NCBI GenBank assembly: GCA_964036275.1
Contig: OZ038433.1
Span: 45,885,097-45,949,096 of the forward strand
Length of the DNA: 64,000 nt
Reading direction: 5' to 3'
From: Litoditis marina
Taxonomy: Eukaryota; Nematoda; Chromadorea; Rhabditida; Rhabditidae
Position 1 is the stretch's first letter. Each line of letters begins with the position of its first letter. The position numbers were made by a program, and so were the translations under genes. Shown piece after piece: positions 35,047 to 47,579 of this stretch. The notes under the pieces are model-generated. The model saw only the letters and a program-made list of their open reading frames with translations. It had not been told where the DNA came from and ran no database searches.

Positions 35047-35138
35047 CTTAGTGCCCTCCTACTGGAGGGCGTTCCAAAATTTGTCTTAACCACAACTTTC
35101 ATTGGGTCAGAACGAGCAAGTACCTCAAACTTGGGTAA
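35047..35138 (-). pseudogene. SL1 RNA gene lacking first 7 nt and promoter (array 1 right edge)
   Basis: SL1 nt 8 onward is present (TTACCC through the hairpin), but 5' of it the sequence changes to flank (CATATGT), so the start GGTTTAA and the promoter are gone. It carries a private change in the intron part (gagcaag for gagaaag, about 35117), not seen in inner copies. Not expected to be transcribed as SL1. Confidence 0.92.
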
Positions 35139-35724
35139 ACATATGTGTCTGAATGGTTCAGTCTGTGTCAGATCTGAGACAAATGTGTCATAAACGACAC
35201 AGTCAGAGTAAAAACCTGAAAAGTGGTTTTAAAAACATTTATTGCACGCTTCGTGTGATGTGAAACAACTGAGATAGTACAATTTAGATTTGACACAACT
35301 ATTTTCTTGAAAATGAATCATTAATATTTTTCAATTCATGAAATTTTTGAAATTTTATCCATTTGAGTGGGTGGTTACAGAAAACCACATAACCATGATT
35401 CTCTTGTTATCTTTCAGGGGTTCATTCATCGATTAAGAATGGTTTAGATAATTGATTACTATTTGAAATATTCTGTGTCAGATGTCGCACCTTTGTGCCA
35501 GATCTGTCACATATGTGTCAGATGTGATACCAGATTCCTCAGGGAGAGCCAAGCTGTAATTTGTACCGATATTTTTTTATCAATCCCCAGACTCACTCAC
35601 TTCAAACAGACTCTCAGTCTGCAGTGAATGACTGTTGCAATAAGAGCCTAAAACTTCACTTTTCCCGTGTTCCACTTTTCTCTCCAAAAACTTCGAGATA
35701 GAGTTGCTAGTAAGAATACTAGAA
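35139..35724. other. Spacer right of array 1; no gene recognised
   Basis: AT-rich sequence with several copies or near copies of the satellite palindrome: GTGTCAGATCTGAGAC at 35165, and degraded TGTCAGATGT or GCCAGATCTGTCAC forms between 35475 and 35530. No open frame of note and no RNA gene seen. The equivalent right flank of array 2 lies outside the window. Confidence 0.75.
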
Positions 35725-38700
35725 AAAACGAAAAACGTAGGAATGTAGTTGACAGTTCGAGAGGTTTTGACTTATATTAACTGCAGTTATACATTTCCAC
35801 TCAATTGAGGAGTAAATGCTTGGTTTTAATGAAAATGGTGGAGTTTTTAGTGTTGTATCCGATCTGACACAAACGAAAAACGTAGGAATGTAGTTGAGAG
35901 TTTGAAAGGTTTTGAATTATATTAACTTCAGTTATACATTTCAACTCAATTGGGGACTAAATGCTTGGTTTTAATGAAAATGGTGGAGTTTTCAGTGTTG
36001 TATCAGATCTGACACAAACGAAAAACGTAGGAATGTAGTTGAGAGTTTGAAAGGTTTTGACTTATATTAACTTCAGTTATACATTTCAACTCAATTGGGG
36101 ACTAAATGCTTGATTTTAATGAAAATGGTGGAGTTTTTAGTGTTGTGTCAGATCTGACACAAACGAAAAACGTAGGAATGTAGTTGAGAGTTTGAAAGGT
36201 TTTGACTTATATTAACTTCAGTTATACAATTCAACTCAATTGGGGAGTAAATGCTTGGTTTCAATGAAAATGGTAGAGTTTTTAGTGTTGTATCAGATCT
36301 GACACAAACGAAAAACGTAGGAATGTAGTTGAGAGTTTGAAAGGTTTTGACTTATATTAACTTCAGTTATACATTTCAACTCAATTGGGGACTAAATGCT
36401 TTGTTTCAATCAAAATGGTGGAGTTTTCAGTGTTGTGTCAGATCTGACACAAACGAAAAACGTAGGAATGTAGTTGAGTTGAGAGTTTGAAAGGTTTTGA
36501 ATTATATTAACTTCAGTTATACATTTCAACTCAATTGAGGAGTAAGTGCTTGGTTTCAATGAAAATGGTGGAGTTTTCAGTGTTGTGTCAGATCTGACAC
36601 AAACGAAAAACGTAGGAATGTAGTTGAGAGTTTGAAAGGTTTTGAATTATATTAACTTCAGTTATACATTTCAACTCAATTGAGGAGTAAGTGCTTGGTT
36701 TCAATGAAAATGGTGGAGTTTTCAGTGTTGTGTCAGATCTGACACAAACGAAAAACGTAGGAATGTAGTTGAGAGTTTGAAAGGTTTTGACTTATATTAA
36801 CTTCAGTTATACATTTCAACTCAATTGAGGAGTAAGTGCTTGGTTTCAATGAAAATGGTAGAGTTTTCAGTGTTGTGTCAGATCTGACACAAACGAAAAA
36901 CGTAGGAATGTAGTTGAGAGTTTGAAAGGTTTTGAATTATATTAACTTCAGTTATACATTTCAACTCAATTGAGGACTAAATGCTTTGTTTCAATCAAAA
37001 TGGTGGAGTTTTCAGTGTTGTGTCAGATCTGACACAAACGAAAAACGTAGGAATGTAGTTGAGAGTTTGAAAGGTTTTGACTTATATTAACTTCAGTTAT
37101 ACATTTCAACTCAATTGAGGAGTAAGTGCTTGGTTTCAATGAAAATGGTAGAGTTTTCAGTGTTGTGTCAGATCTGACACAAACGAAAAACGTAGGAATG
37201 TAGTTGAGAGTTTGAAAGGTTTTGAATTATATTAACTTCAGTTATACATTTCAACTCAATTGAGGACTAAATGCTTTGTTTCAATCAAAATGGTGGAGTT
37301 TTCAGTGTTGTGTCAGATCTGACACAAACGAAAAACGTAGGAATGTAGTTGAGTTGAGAGTTTGAAAGGTTTTGAATTATATTAACTTCAGTTATACATT
37401 TCAACTCAATTGAGGAGTAAGTGCTTGGTTTCAATGAAAATGGTGGAGTTTTCAGTGTTGTGTCAGATCTGACACAAACGAAAAACGTAGGAATGTAGTT
37501 GAGAGTTTGAAAGGTTTTGAATTATATTAACTTCAGTTATACATTTCAACTCAATTGAGGAGTAAGTGCTTGGTTTCAATGAAAATGGTGGAGTTTTCAG
37601 TGTTGTGTCAGATCTGACACAAACGAAAAACGTAGGAATGTAGTTGAGAGTTTGAAAGGTTTTGACTTATATTAACTTCAGTTATACATTTCAACTCAAT
37701 TGAGGAGTAAGTGCTTGGTTTCAATGAAAATGGTAGAGTTTTCAGTGTTGTGTCAGATCTGACACAAACGAAAAACGTAGGAATGTAGTTGAGAGTTTGA
37801 AAGGTTTTGAATTATATTAACTTCAGTTATACATTTCAACTCAATTGAGGACTAAATGCTTTGTTTCAATCAAAATGGTGGAGTTTTCAGTGTTGTGTCA
37901 GATCTGACACAAACGAAAAACGTAGGAATGTAGTTGAGTTGAGAGTTTGAAAGGTTTTGAATTATATTAACTTCAGTTATACATTTCAACTCAATTGAGG
38001 AGTAAGTGCTTGGTTTCAATGAAAATGGTAGAGTTTTCAGTGTTGTGTCAGATCTGACACAAACGAAAAACGTAGGAATGTAGTTGAGAGTTTGAAAGGT
38101 TTTGAATTATATTAACTTCAGTTATACATTTCAACTCAATTGAGGACTAAATGCTTTGTTTCAATCAAAATGGTGGAGTTTTCAGTGTTGTGTCAGATCT
38201 GACACAAACGAAAAACGTAGGAATGTAGTTGAGTTGAGAGTTTGAAAGGTTTTGAATTATATTAACTTCAGTTATACATTTCAACTCAATTGAGGAGTAA
38301 GTGCTTGGTTTCAATGAAAATGGTGGAGTTTTCAGTGTTGTGTCAGATCTGACACAAACGAAAAACGTAGGAATGTAGTTGAGAGTTTGAAAGGTTTTGA
38401 ATTATATTAACTTCAGTTATACATTTCAACTCAATTGAGGAGTAAGTGCTTGGTTTCAATGAAAATGGTGGAGTTTTCAGTGTTGTGTCAGATCTGACAC
38501 AAACGAAAAACGTAGGAATGTAGTTGAGAGTTTGAAAGGTTTTGACTTATATTAACTTCAGTTATACATTTCAACTCAATTGAGGAGTAAATGCTTGGTT
38601 TCAATGAAAATGGTGGAGTTTTCAGTGTTGTGTCAGATCTGACACAAACGAAACACGTAGGAATGTAGTTGAGAGTTTGGAAGGTTTTGACTTATATCAA

Positions 38701-41700
38701 CTTCAGTTATACATTTCAACTCAATTGAGGACTAAATGCTTTGTTTTAGTGAGAATCGTGAGTTTTTAGTGTTGTATCAGATCTGACACCAACGAAAAAC
38801 GTAGGAATGTAGTTGACAGTTGGAGAGGTTTTGACTTATATCAACTTCAGTCATACATTTCAATTCAATTGGGGAGTAAATGCTTGGTTTCAATGAAAAT
38901 GGTGGAGTTTTCAGTGTTGTGTCAGATCTGACACAAACGAAAAACGCAGGAATGTAGTTGAGAGTTTGAAAGGTTTTGAATTATATTAACTTCAGTTATA
39001 CATTTCAACTCAATTGAGAAGTAAATGCTTGGTTTCAATGAAAATGGTGGAGTTTTCAGTGTTGTGTCAGATCTGACACAAACGAAAAACGTAGGAATGT
39101 AGTTGAGAGTTTGAAAGGTTTTGAATTATATTAACTTCAGTTATACATTTCAACTCAATTGAGGAGTAAGTGCTTGGTTTCAATGAAAATGGTGGAGTTT
39201 TCAGTGTTGTGTCAGATCTGACACAAACGAAAAACGTAGGAATGTAGTTGAGAGTTTGAAAGGTTTTGAATTATATTAACTTCAGTTATACATTTCAACT
39301 CAATTGAGGAGTAAGTGCTTGGTTTCAATGAAAATGGTGGAGTTTTCAGTGTTGTGTCAGATCTGACACAAACGAAAAACGTAGGAATGTAGTTGAGAGT
39401 TTGAAAGGTTTTGAATTATATTAACTTCAGTTATACATTTCAACTCAATTGAGGAGTAAGTGCTTGGTTTCAATGAAAATGGTGGAGTTTTCAGTGTTGT
39501 GTCAGATCTGACACAAACGAAAAACGTAGGAATGTAGTTGAGAGTTTGAAAGGTTTTGACTTATATTAACTTCAGTTATACATTTCAACTCAATTGAGGA
39601 GTAAATGCTTGGTTTCAATGAAAATGGTGGAGTTTTCAGTGTTGTGTCAGATCTGACACAAACGAAACACGTAGGAATGTAGTTGAGAGTTTGGAAGGTT
39701 TTGACTTATATCAACTTCAGTTATACATTTCAACTCAATTGAGGACTAAATGCTTTGTTTTAGTGAGAATCGTGAGTTTTTAGTGTTGTATCAGATCTGA
39801 CACCAACGAAAAACGTAGGAATGTAGTTGACAGTTGGAGAGGTTTTGACTTATATCAACTTCAGTCATACATTTCAATTCAATTGGGGAGTAAATGCTTG
39901 GTTTCAATGAAAATGGTGGAGTTTTCAGTGTTGTGTCAGATCTGACACAAACGAAAAACGCAGGAATGTAGTTGAGAGTTTGAAAGGTTTTGAATTATAT
40001 TAACTTCAGTTATACATTTCAACTCAATTGAGAAGTAAATGCTTGGTTTCAATGAAAATGGTGGAGTTTTCAGTGTTGTGTCAGATCTGACACAAACGAA
40101 AAACGTAGGAATGTAGTTGAGAGTTTGAAAGGTTTTGAATTATATTAACTTCAGTTATACATTTCAACTCAATTGAGGAGTAAGTGCTTGGTTTCAATGA
40201 AAATGGTGGAGTTTTCAGTGTTGTGTCAGATCTGACACAAACGAAAAACGTAGGAATGTAGTTGAGAGTTTGAAAGGTTTTGAATTATATTAACTTCAGT
40301 TATACATTTCAACTCAATTGAGGAGTAAGTGCTTGGTTTCAATGAAAATGGTGGAGTTTTCAGTGTTGTGTCAGATCTGACACAAACGAAAAACGTAGGA
40401 ATGTAGTTGAGAGTTTGAAAGGTTTTGACTTATATTAACTTCAGTTATACATTTCAACTCAATTGAGGAGTAAATGCTTGGTTTCAATGAAAATGGTGGA
40501 GTTTTCAGTGTTGTGTCAGATCTGACACAAACGAAACACGTAGGAATGTAGTTGAGAGTTTGGAAGGTTTTGACTTATATCAACTTCAGTTATACATTTC
40601 AACTCAATTGAGGACTAAATGCTTTGTTTTAGTGAGAATCGTGAGTTTTTAGTGTTGTATCAGATCTGACACCAACGAAAAACGTAGGAATGTAGTTGAC
40701 AGTTGGAGAGGTTTTGACTTATATCAACTTCAGTCATACATTTCAATTCAATTGGGGAGTAAATGCTTGGTTTCAATGAAAATGGTGGAGTTTTCAGTGT
40801 TGTGTCAGATCTGACACAAACGAAAAACGCAGGAATGTAGTTGAGAGTTTGAAAGGTTTTGAATTATATTAACTTCAGTTATACATTTCAACTCAATTGA
40901 GAAGTAAATGCTTGGTTTCAATGAAAATGGTGGAGTTTTCAGTGTTGTGTCAGATCTGACACAAACGAAAAACGTAGGAATGTAGTTGAGAGTTTGAAAG
41001 GTTTTGAATTATATTAACTTCAGTTATACATTTCAACTCAATTGAGGAGTAAGTGCTTGGTTTCAATGAAAATGGTGGAGTTTTCAGTGTTGTGTCAGAT
41101 CTGACACAAACGAAAAACGTAGGAATGTAGTTGAGAGTTTGAAAGGTTTTGAATTATATTAACTTCAGTTATACATTTCAACTCAATTGAGGAGTAAGTG
41201 CTTGGTTTCAATGAAAATGGTGGAGTTTTCAGTGTTGTGTCAGATCTGACACAAACGAAAAACGTAGGAATGTAGTTGAGAGTTTGAAAGGTTTTGACTT
41301 ATATTAACTTCAGTTATACATTTCAACTCAATTGAGGAGTAAGTGCTTGGTTTCAATGAAAATGGTAGAGTTTTCAGTGTTGTGTCAGATCTGACACAAA
41401 CGAAAAACGTAGGAATGTAGTTGAGAGTTTGAAAGGTTTTGAATTATATTAACTTCAGTTATACATTTCAACTCAATTGAGGACTAAATGCTTTGTTTCA
41501 ATCAAAATGGTGGAGTTTTCAGTGTTGTGTCAGATCTGACACAAACGAAAAACGTAGGAATGTAGTTGAGTTGAGAGTTTGAAAGGTTTTGAATTATATT
41601 AACTTCAGTTATACATTTCAACTCAATTGAGGAGTAAGTGCTTGGTTTCAATGAAAATGGTAGAGTTTTCAGTGTTGTGTCAGATCTGACACAAACGAAA

Positions 41701-43089
41701 AACGTAGGAATGTAGTTGAGAGTTTGAAAGGTTTTGAATTATATTAACTTCAGTTATACATTTCAACTCAATTGAGGACTAAATGCTTTGTTTCAATCAA
41801 AATGGTGGAGTTTTCAGTGTTGTGTCAGATCTGACACAAACGAAAAACGTAGGAATGTAGTTGAGTTGAGAGTTTGAAAGGTTTTGAATTATATTAACTT
41901 CAGTTATACATTTCAACTCAATTGAGGAGTAAGTGCTTGGTTTCAATGAAAATGGTGGAGTTTTCAGTGTTGTGTCAGATCTGACACAAACGAAAAACGT
42001 AGGAATGTAGTTGAGAGTTTGAAAGGTTTTGAATTATATTAACTTCAGTTATACATTTCAACTCAATTGAGGAGTAAGTGCTTGGTTTCAATGAAAATGG
42101 TGGAGTTTTCAGTGTTGTGTCAGATCTGACACAAACGAAAAACGTAGGAATGTAGTTGAGAGTTTGAAAGGTTTTGACTTATATTAACTTCAGTTATACA
42201 TTTCAACTCAATTGAGGAGTAAATGCTTGGTTTCAATGAAAATGGTGGAGTTTTCAGTGTTGTGTCAGATCTGACACAAACGAAACACGTAGGAATGTAG
42301 TTGAGAGTTTGGAAGGTTTTGACTTATATCAACTTCAGTTATACATTTCAACTCAATTGAGGACTAAATGCTTTGTTTTAGTGAGAATCGTGAGTTTTTA
42401 GTGTTGTATCAGATCTGACACCAACGAAAAACGTAGGAATGTAGTTGACAGTTGGAGAGGTTTTGACTTATATCAACTTCAGTCATACATTTCAATTCAA
42501 TTGGGGAGTAAATGCTTGGTTTCAATGAAAATGGTGGAGTTTTCAGTGTTGTGTCAGATCTGACACAAACGAAAAACGCAGGAATGTAGTTGAGAGTTTG
42601 AAAGGTTTTGAATTATATTAACTTCAGTTATACATTTCAACTCAATTGAGAAGTAAATGCTTGGTTTCAATGAAAATGGTGGAGTTTTCAGTGTTGTGTC
42701 AGATCTGACACAAACGAAAAACGTAGGAATGTAGTTGAGAGTTTGAAAGGTTTTGAATTATATTAACTTCAGTTATACATTTCAACTCAATTGAGGAGTA
42801 AGTGCTTGGTTTCAATGAAAATGGTGGAGTTTTCAGTGTTGTGTCAGATCTGACACAAACGAAAAACGTAGGAATGTAGTTGAGTTGAGAGTTTGAAAGG
42901 TTTTGAATTATATTAACTTCAGTTATACATTTCAACTCAATTGAGGAGTAAATGCTTGGTTTCAATGAAAATGGTGGAGTTTTCAGTGTTGTGTCAGATC
43001 TGACACAAACGAAAAACGTAAGAATGTAGTTGATAGTTTGAAAAGTTTAGACTTATATTAAGTTTAGTTATACATTTCAACTCAATTGA
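35725..43089. repeat. 145-bp satellite block B, 49 full units
   Basis: Starts with a partial unit, then full units from gatct at 35861 to 42997. The 7136 bp between fit 49 units of 145 bp, with seven 5-bp insertions (gttga doubled) and four 1-bp-short units. Higher-order structure is visible: the short variant with gaaacacg recurs at 38636, 39650, 40519 and 42268, i.e. after 7, 6 and 12 units. The last units repeat the end of block A, with one extra unit before the flank. Open frames here are repeat translations. Confidence 0.96.
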
Positions 43090-44587
43090 CATATTGGCAA
43101 TCAAATCGATTTTCAACGTAAACGGTCCGTTTTCAAGTGTAAATTTTGTCAGGTAGACTGTGCTCAAGCTGGTTAAACTATTTTCTTGATAAGTGCTCTC
43201 TAATTGAGTTAGACATGTTGGCATAAGATGAACTACCAAAATGCTTTATTGTGTGTGTGGTGCGAAAACCTTCCACTTTACAGAGTACATCGCCGTTTCG
43301 CCAAACCTTCCGACTGTAGTTCCATAGAGTGTCTGATACCGGTGGATAGCAACAGTTGTCAGTAAGTGGCCGATGTTGAACTCTGCGAAATGATTACAAA
43401 TGTGAATAGCTGCTCACTAAAGATCTCGGATCGTTCGAGTGATTGCAGAATGAACATAGTTCCCGTTTCACAAAACGTTAGTTTTCTTATTTTGAAGATT
43501 GTAAGTCTTAATTCGAAATAAAAAACAAAAATATCACGTACAGAAGACACTGCGGTGTCAATATAGTTCGTTTCACCCACCCATGACTTTCTACAGTAAT
43601 CTTCCGTATTTTCAAGCGGATTTATTAAACCAACAAAGTGCCTCTTAGACCTACTGTATTCTATGCTTGTAGTAACCAATGTGGAAAACAGAATCACGAA
43701 GTTTAGGCTATTTCCAATGCCTAGAAGATATGAAAAATTGACTTGAAAGTTTCATGATCTTACTGTAGAGGGCTACTGATGCGTGAAACAGACTATAGCA
43801 ATGCTCAGCAATTCAAAGAAATTACTCAATGAAGCAATACAAATTCTCTGTATTTACTAGTAAAAAGTAACGTGCAAATACATTTTCATCGAATGCACAG
43901 AAAAGGCACTGAACACCCTTACCAGCAGTGAATGCTTGGCTTTATGGATATTCATGTCAGTCTTTTTACTTACGAAATCGATGAAATTGAAATCATGAAT
44001 ATAACTTTCAGTTTGTGTTCACGCGTTCCCTGCTGATTGACACTATTGTGGCGACTACAGCAAACGCAGCTGTGCTCAGAGTATATGGAGAGCCCTCACC
44101 TTTTTGTTATTGAGAAACCAATTTTTGTGGTCTCCCTTCCGATGTCCCACGATCTCCAGATTCATCGTCGACACATCAACTCTAGAATAAAGACAGCTAA
44201 TATTGATATGAAAGTCACCAATAAATCTGTTCTACGAGAGAGTCAAAAAAAAATTAAGTCAAGAATGATTTCGAAAACAATAAAAAAATTGAGATAAATG
44301 GAAATGGAGAAACCTGTTCGTCCCACTTCCTCACGTGAACCTCACCAACATTTCTCAACCTCAGGGGAATGCACACAACCTACAGTTTTTGGAGCGAGCA
44401 ACCTAAAAAGCAATTAGCACTTAATCCAATGAGCAATTAGCGGTGAACAGTCTGAGGACCGTAGGTGGTAATGTATGCCTTCTATAGTTCACTGCCAGGC
44501 TTCGTTTGAACTTAGTCTCTGACTAACAAAGAGTTGAAACGCTTCATGAAGTAAATTAGAGCGAATGAATGAATAAACTATCGAAAT
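43090..44587. other. Flank B, left part (copy of 1698-3189)
   Basis: Offset 41392 bp from flank A, rising to 41398 after a 6-bp insertion near 44174. Only scattered base differences. No gene recognised. Confidence 0.85.
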
Positions 44588-44658
44588 GGGGCCGAGTGGT
44601 CAGGTGGTTAGCGTTCGGCTGTCGCCCCACAGACCCGGGTTCGTTTCCCGCTCGCCGC
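44588..44658 (+). pseudogene. Degenerate tRNA-like element (flank B)
   Basis: Second copy of the element at 3190, with the same A- and B-box-like stretches and no difference noticed. Confidence 0.55.
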
Positions 44659-44681
44659 GTTATCTATCTGGCTTTGGTTTA

Positions 44682-44797
44682 TTAGGCTTAGGTTTAGGCA
44701 TAGGCTCAGGCTCAGGCTCAGGCTTAGGCTCAGGCTTAGGCTTAGGCATAGGCTTAGGCTTGAGCTTAGGCATAGGCTTAAGCTACGTCTTAGGCTT
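44682..44797 (+). repeat. Interstitial telomeric repeat TTAGGC, tract B1
   Basis: Eight bases shorter than tract A1 and richer in CTCAGG variants, so the hexamer run has turned over independently. Open frames on both strands here are low-complexity artefacts. Confidence 0.93.
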
Positions 44798-44904
44798 ATA
44801 ATCAGTTTCAAGTTCGAGTTAATGCGTAATGTATCACAATATCACAATAACTTAAAGGAGTAGATTTGGTACTATTTAAGGTGTGGACCTAGGCCATAAC
44901 ACGA

Positions 44905-44966
44905 CTTAGGCTTAGGCTTAGGCTGAGGCTCAGGCTTAGGCTTAGGCTCAGGCTTAGGCTTAGGCT
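44905..44966 (+). repeat. Interstitial telomeric repeat TTAGGC, tract B2
   Basis: Ten hexamers against six in tract A2, with CTGAGG and CTCAGG interspersed. Confidence 0.93.
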
Positions 44967-46298
44967 CCGTCGTATGCTTGGTACCAGTTCGAATTTTGAA
45001 TTCTCATCAACTCCATGTTTTCAAACAAGTCCAGAGTTTTTCAACAGGAGAGAATGAGCAGTTAGACATTTTCGAAAAATGTACTAGAGTATTCTGCTAG
45101 GGGCTTTACAATATGATACATTCCCGTATTCTCAAAACTCAAAGTCTCATTGAACTAAAGTAATGTAAACTTGATATGTTTTTCATCAACATAGTAGCCG
45201 GGACCGCAACAGTTCTCCTTCACGTTATTCACAATGATTCCATGAATAATTTCATTTATAAAGCTCAAAGTTCATTTTTCCGGTCTACAGTGCCTGTAGT
45301 TGAGTATATTAATTTTTTTCGGAAGAAATGTGTATTACTATTCACTTAAACATGCTTCTATTAACGTAGTATGATTTGACACCACCTTTCAAAAAAAGTT
45401 CAAAATTTTACAACTCCCAATTCTACGTGGGTAGACAGGTGGTCGATTTTGTGTCAGATCTGAGACATTCGACCAAAATCTGTGTCAGATCTGTCACAGT
45501 TTGCATACCCTATAGTAACTAAAATTTAAAAAAGTTGTTTTTTCTTGGTTTTGTTTATACTGTGTATTCAGTCATGGGTTCAGGAGTTCACACAAAAAAT
45601 TTGAGAGAAAAATGTTTATTTAGACGCGAGATATGACTCATTAAAGCTACAACGGCCCAATAAAATGGGAGGATGGCACATAAATGGTTTTCCTCCTGGA
45701 GCTTCAGTAAAACATGAGTTTAACTGTTGGAAGAGTTGATTGAACCAAAATAAATGATTTCAATTGTTTTCACTCTGTTTGTGCACCATTTTCCAGGGAA
45801 AACTGAAAACTGGGATTACTGTAAGCCGGTTGTCACCAAAGAAGTGGTCGCACATGGCAAAATTCTTTGAAGATGTAGATATTTCTTTATTAATGTTCAA
45901 TGACCATATTCAATCCAAGTCAGGTGTTGTTCCGACCGCACAGGTCGAAATATGGTCATTTTTAGTATGTGTCAGATCTGACACACAGGCAAATTTCATC
46001 GAGAAAATTAAAATTTCTCGAAATTCGTGTATTTGTGTCTTCTTTTTGCAGGAAAATGTTCTAAATAGAATTATCTTACATATTACCAACTTGATTAGTT
46101 TAATTTCTGATTTACATTTCAAATAAGTCTTTTTTGAGAAAAAAATTGGTCATTTTCGAAAAAAGTAGATTTCTTATCCCTAAATTTAGTTTTTTCGAAA
46201 TTTCTTTCAAAGTATCTGAAAGAGCTATCTTTTCTCTACAAGTAAATATATTTCTGGCCAAAAATAGTCAACATGAAATATTTCACCTGCTTACTATA
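44967..46298. other. Flank B, right part (copy of flank A without the 156-bp duplication)
   Basis: Carries one copy of the segment that is doubled at 3861-4171, palindromes at 45451, 45482 and 45969, and the exon-like relic. It joins array 2 at the same base as in copy A. No further gene seen. Confidence 0.8.
45797..46126 (+). pseudogene. Exon-like relic, unknown family (flank B)
   Basis: Copy of 4558-4887 with the same splice-like signals (GTATGT at 45965, acceptor ending at 46051) and the palindrome inside the intron-like part at 45969. Differences in the reading: S to L, N to K and L to F. Confidence 0.3.
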
Positions 46299-46311
46299 GG
46301 GTAATTAAACC
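46236..46311 (-). ncRNA. Candidate chimeric SL-like RNA at left edge of array 2
   Basis: Same arrangement as at 4996-5071: 17-nt leader, GTAAGC donor, TGAAATATTTCA and Sm-like ATTTTTGG (46265-46258) all kept. The AT-rich inverted repeat beyond it has a few changes. Confidence 0.25.
46299..46311 (-). pseudogene. SL1 RNA gene fragment, exon nt 1-13 (array 2 left edge)
   Basis: Same break point as at 5059. Confidence 0.9.
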
Positions 46312-46472
46312 AACGAGAGGGTAGGATAGTGGTGGACGCTCATGAGACGTATGTATATTGGTCTGGCCGGCTGGCCAAAACGCCCCCTTTAAGCGCTAAA
46401 ACAGATAGTATTTGGTTTGTTTGGGCGCTAAAACTAAGGAAATTCGATCTAGTTTTAAATAAAAATGTAAAA

Positions 46473-46591
46473 AGCTTACGGCACCCGGGATTCCCAAGCC
46501 GTCTCCGATCCAAGTACTAACCGGGCCCAACGTTGCTTGACTTGCCAGATCGGACGGGATGGCGTATTTTCAACGTGGTATGGTCGTAAGC
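46473..46591 (-). rRNA. 5S ribosomal RNA, array 2 unit 1
   Basis: Identical by eye to the array 1 gene at 5233. Confidence 0.96.
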
Positions 46592-47053
46592 GAAAGCATT
46601 GGGGGGTCTACTAGGGACATGCTGGAGGCAGATTTACGCAACTAGGACACATAAAACATAAATAAACAATTTCATAACTTTCCCAGCCACTAATTTGCTA
46701 AATTTCTCAGTCACAAGGTCACGTGGTTTCCACGTGAATTCGGACAAAACGCGCGAAAATAGCAGTTCTAACGGTCTTTCCTCGCCCATAATTCGAACAA
46801 TTGTTAATTATATCTCGCAATCTCTTGATCTACCAGTCGAGAATACAGTTTTCTGTGAGTCAACCGCTGTACAAGTCACCAACTTTACCCCATCCCCAGC
46901 TATAGCCCTGTAGAATCGCGGTTTTTCGCTCATATCTCAGCTTTGGAGGGTCGAAACACAAAAATGACAAGATTTCCGCGATCGGCACGTCATTTTGTAT
47001 GCACACGGCACGAAAAGAAGCTAATTCGGAGAAAATTTCCCGATTGCAAATGG

Positions 47054-47128
47054 CAAAAATCTACAGGTATTTGAACCTCCCCCCTCCGGCACGGGAGGCG
47101 GCAGCACTGTCCACTAGGCCACCGGACA
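47054..47128 (-). pseudogene. tRNA-like relic in spacer, array 2 unit 1
   Basis: Copy of the element at 5814 with a private change in the D-loop region (plus strand cactgtcc for cactatcc, about 47109). Further copies follow every 1367 bp. Confidence 0.5.
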
Positions 47129-47579
47129 CCTCCGAGCCGGAATGCTTGTTTCGGGGGCAAGAGCGCGCGGTTCACTGTTGTATATGGAAATGTTAGGTTT
47201 TTCATAGATGAGATAAATGATTTAGCTCTCAATTCTCAATTGTAGCCCTCAGATGTGGAGCAAATTTCAATTTCGTTCTCTGGCACGAAACTCGATGAGA
47301 ATTTGGAAAAACTATCGGAAAATGTACGAATAGCTTTTGTAAAAGTATTTTCTATGATGTGTAACTTAAATTGAGGTGTATGGGGGAAAAAAGTTCGACT
47401 TTTGTTTCACGTGACTCACGTGGGAAAACGTGCATTTTCACGGGTCCACACCTACTAAACATGCATGAACATCCCTTTTGTTGCCGATGTGGAGCAAACT
47501 ACAACGTTTCTTTTAGAGAACACCTGTTTTCTGCTCACGTGAGACACGTGACACACGTGTTTTTACTTTTGTACACATT

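Larger units (their letters stand above)
5059..35138 (-). repeat. 5S rRNA/SL1 RNA tandem array 1, 22 units of 1367 bp
   Basis: Every unit is exactly 1367 bp. Counting from 5059, 22 units end at 35132, and the next six bases (GGGTAA) repeat the first six of the array. Each unit carries one 5S gene and one SL1 gene on the minus strand. Units are nearly identical; recognisable variants include cgcgatctc/cgcaatctc/cgcaatatc in the spacer (near 5577 in unit 1), AG for GC at 14127-14128, and GTACGTAT for GTATGTAT in units 17 and 18. Short open frames of 63-83 codons recur in every unit only because the units are the same; they run antisense to the RNA genes or in spacer. Confidence 0.97.

Noticed and set aside
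5089..35089. Four small open frames (63, 72, 65 and 83 codons) recurring in every 1367-bp unit
   Set aside because: They run antisense to the 5S and SL1 genes or lie in spacer, most start at non-ATG codons, and they recur only because the units are copies.
44586..44811. Gly/Leu- and Ser/Leu-rich open frames in tract B1
   Set aside because: Low-complexity readings of TTAGGC repeats; the frame does not survive in tract A1.
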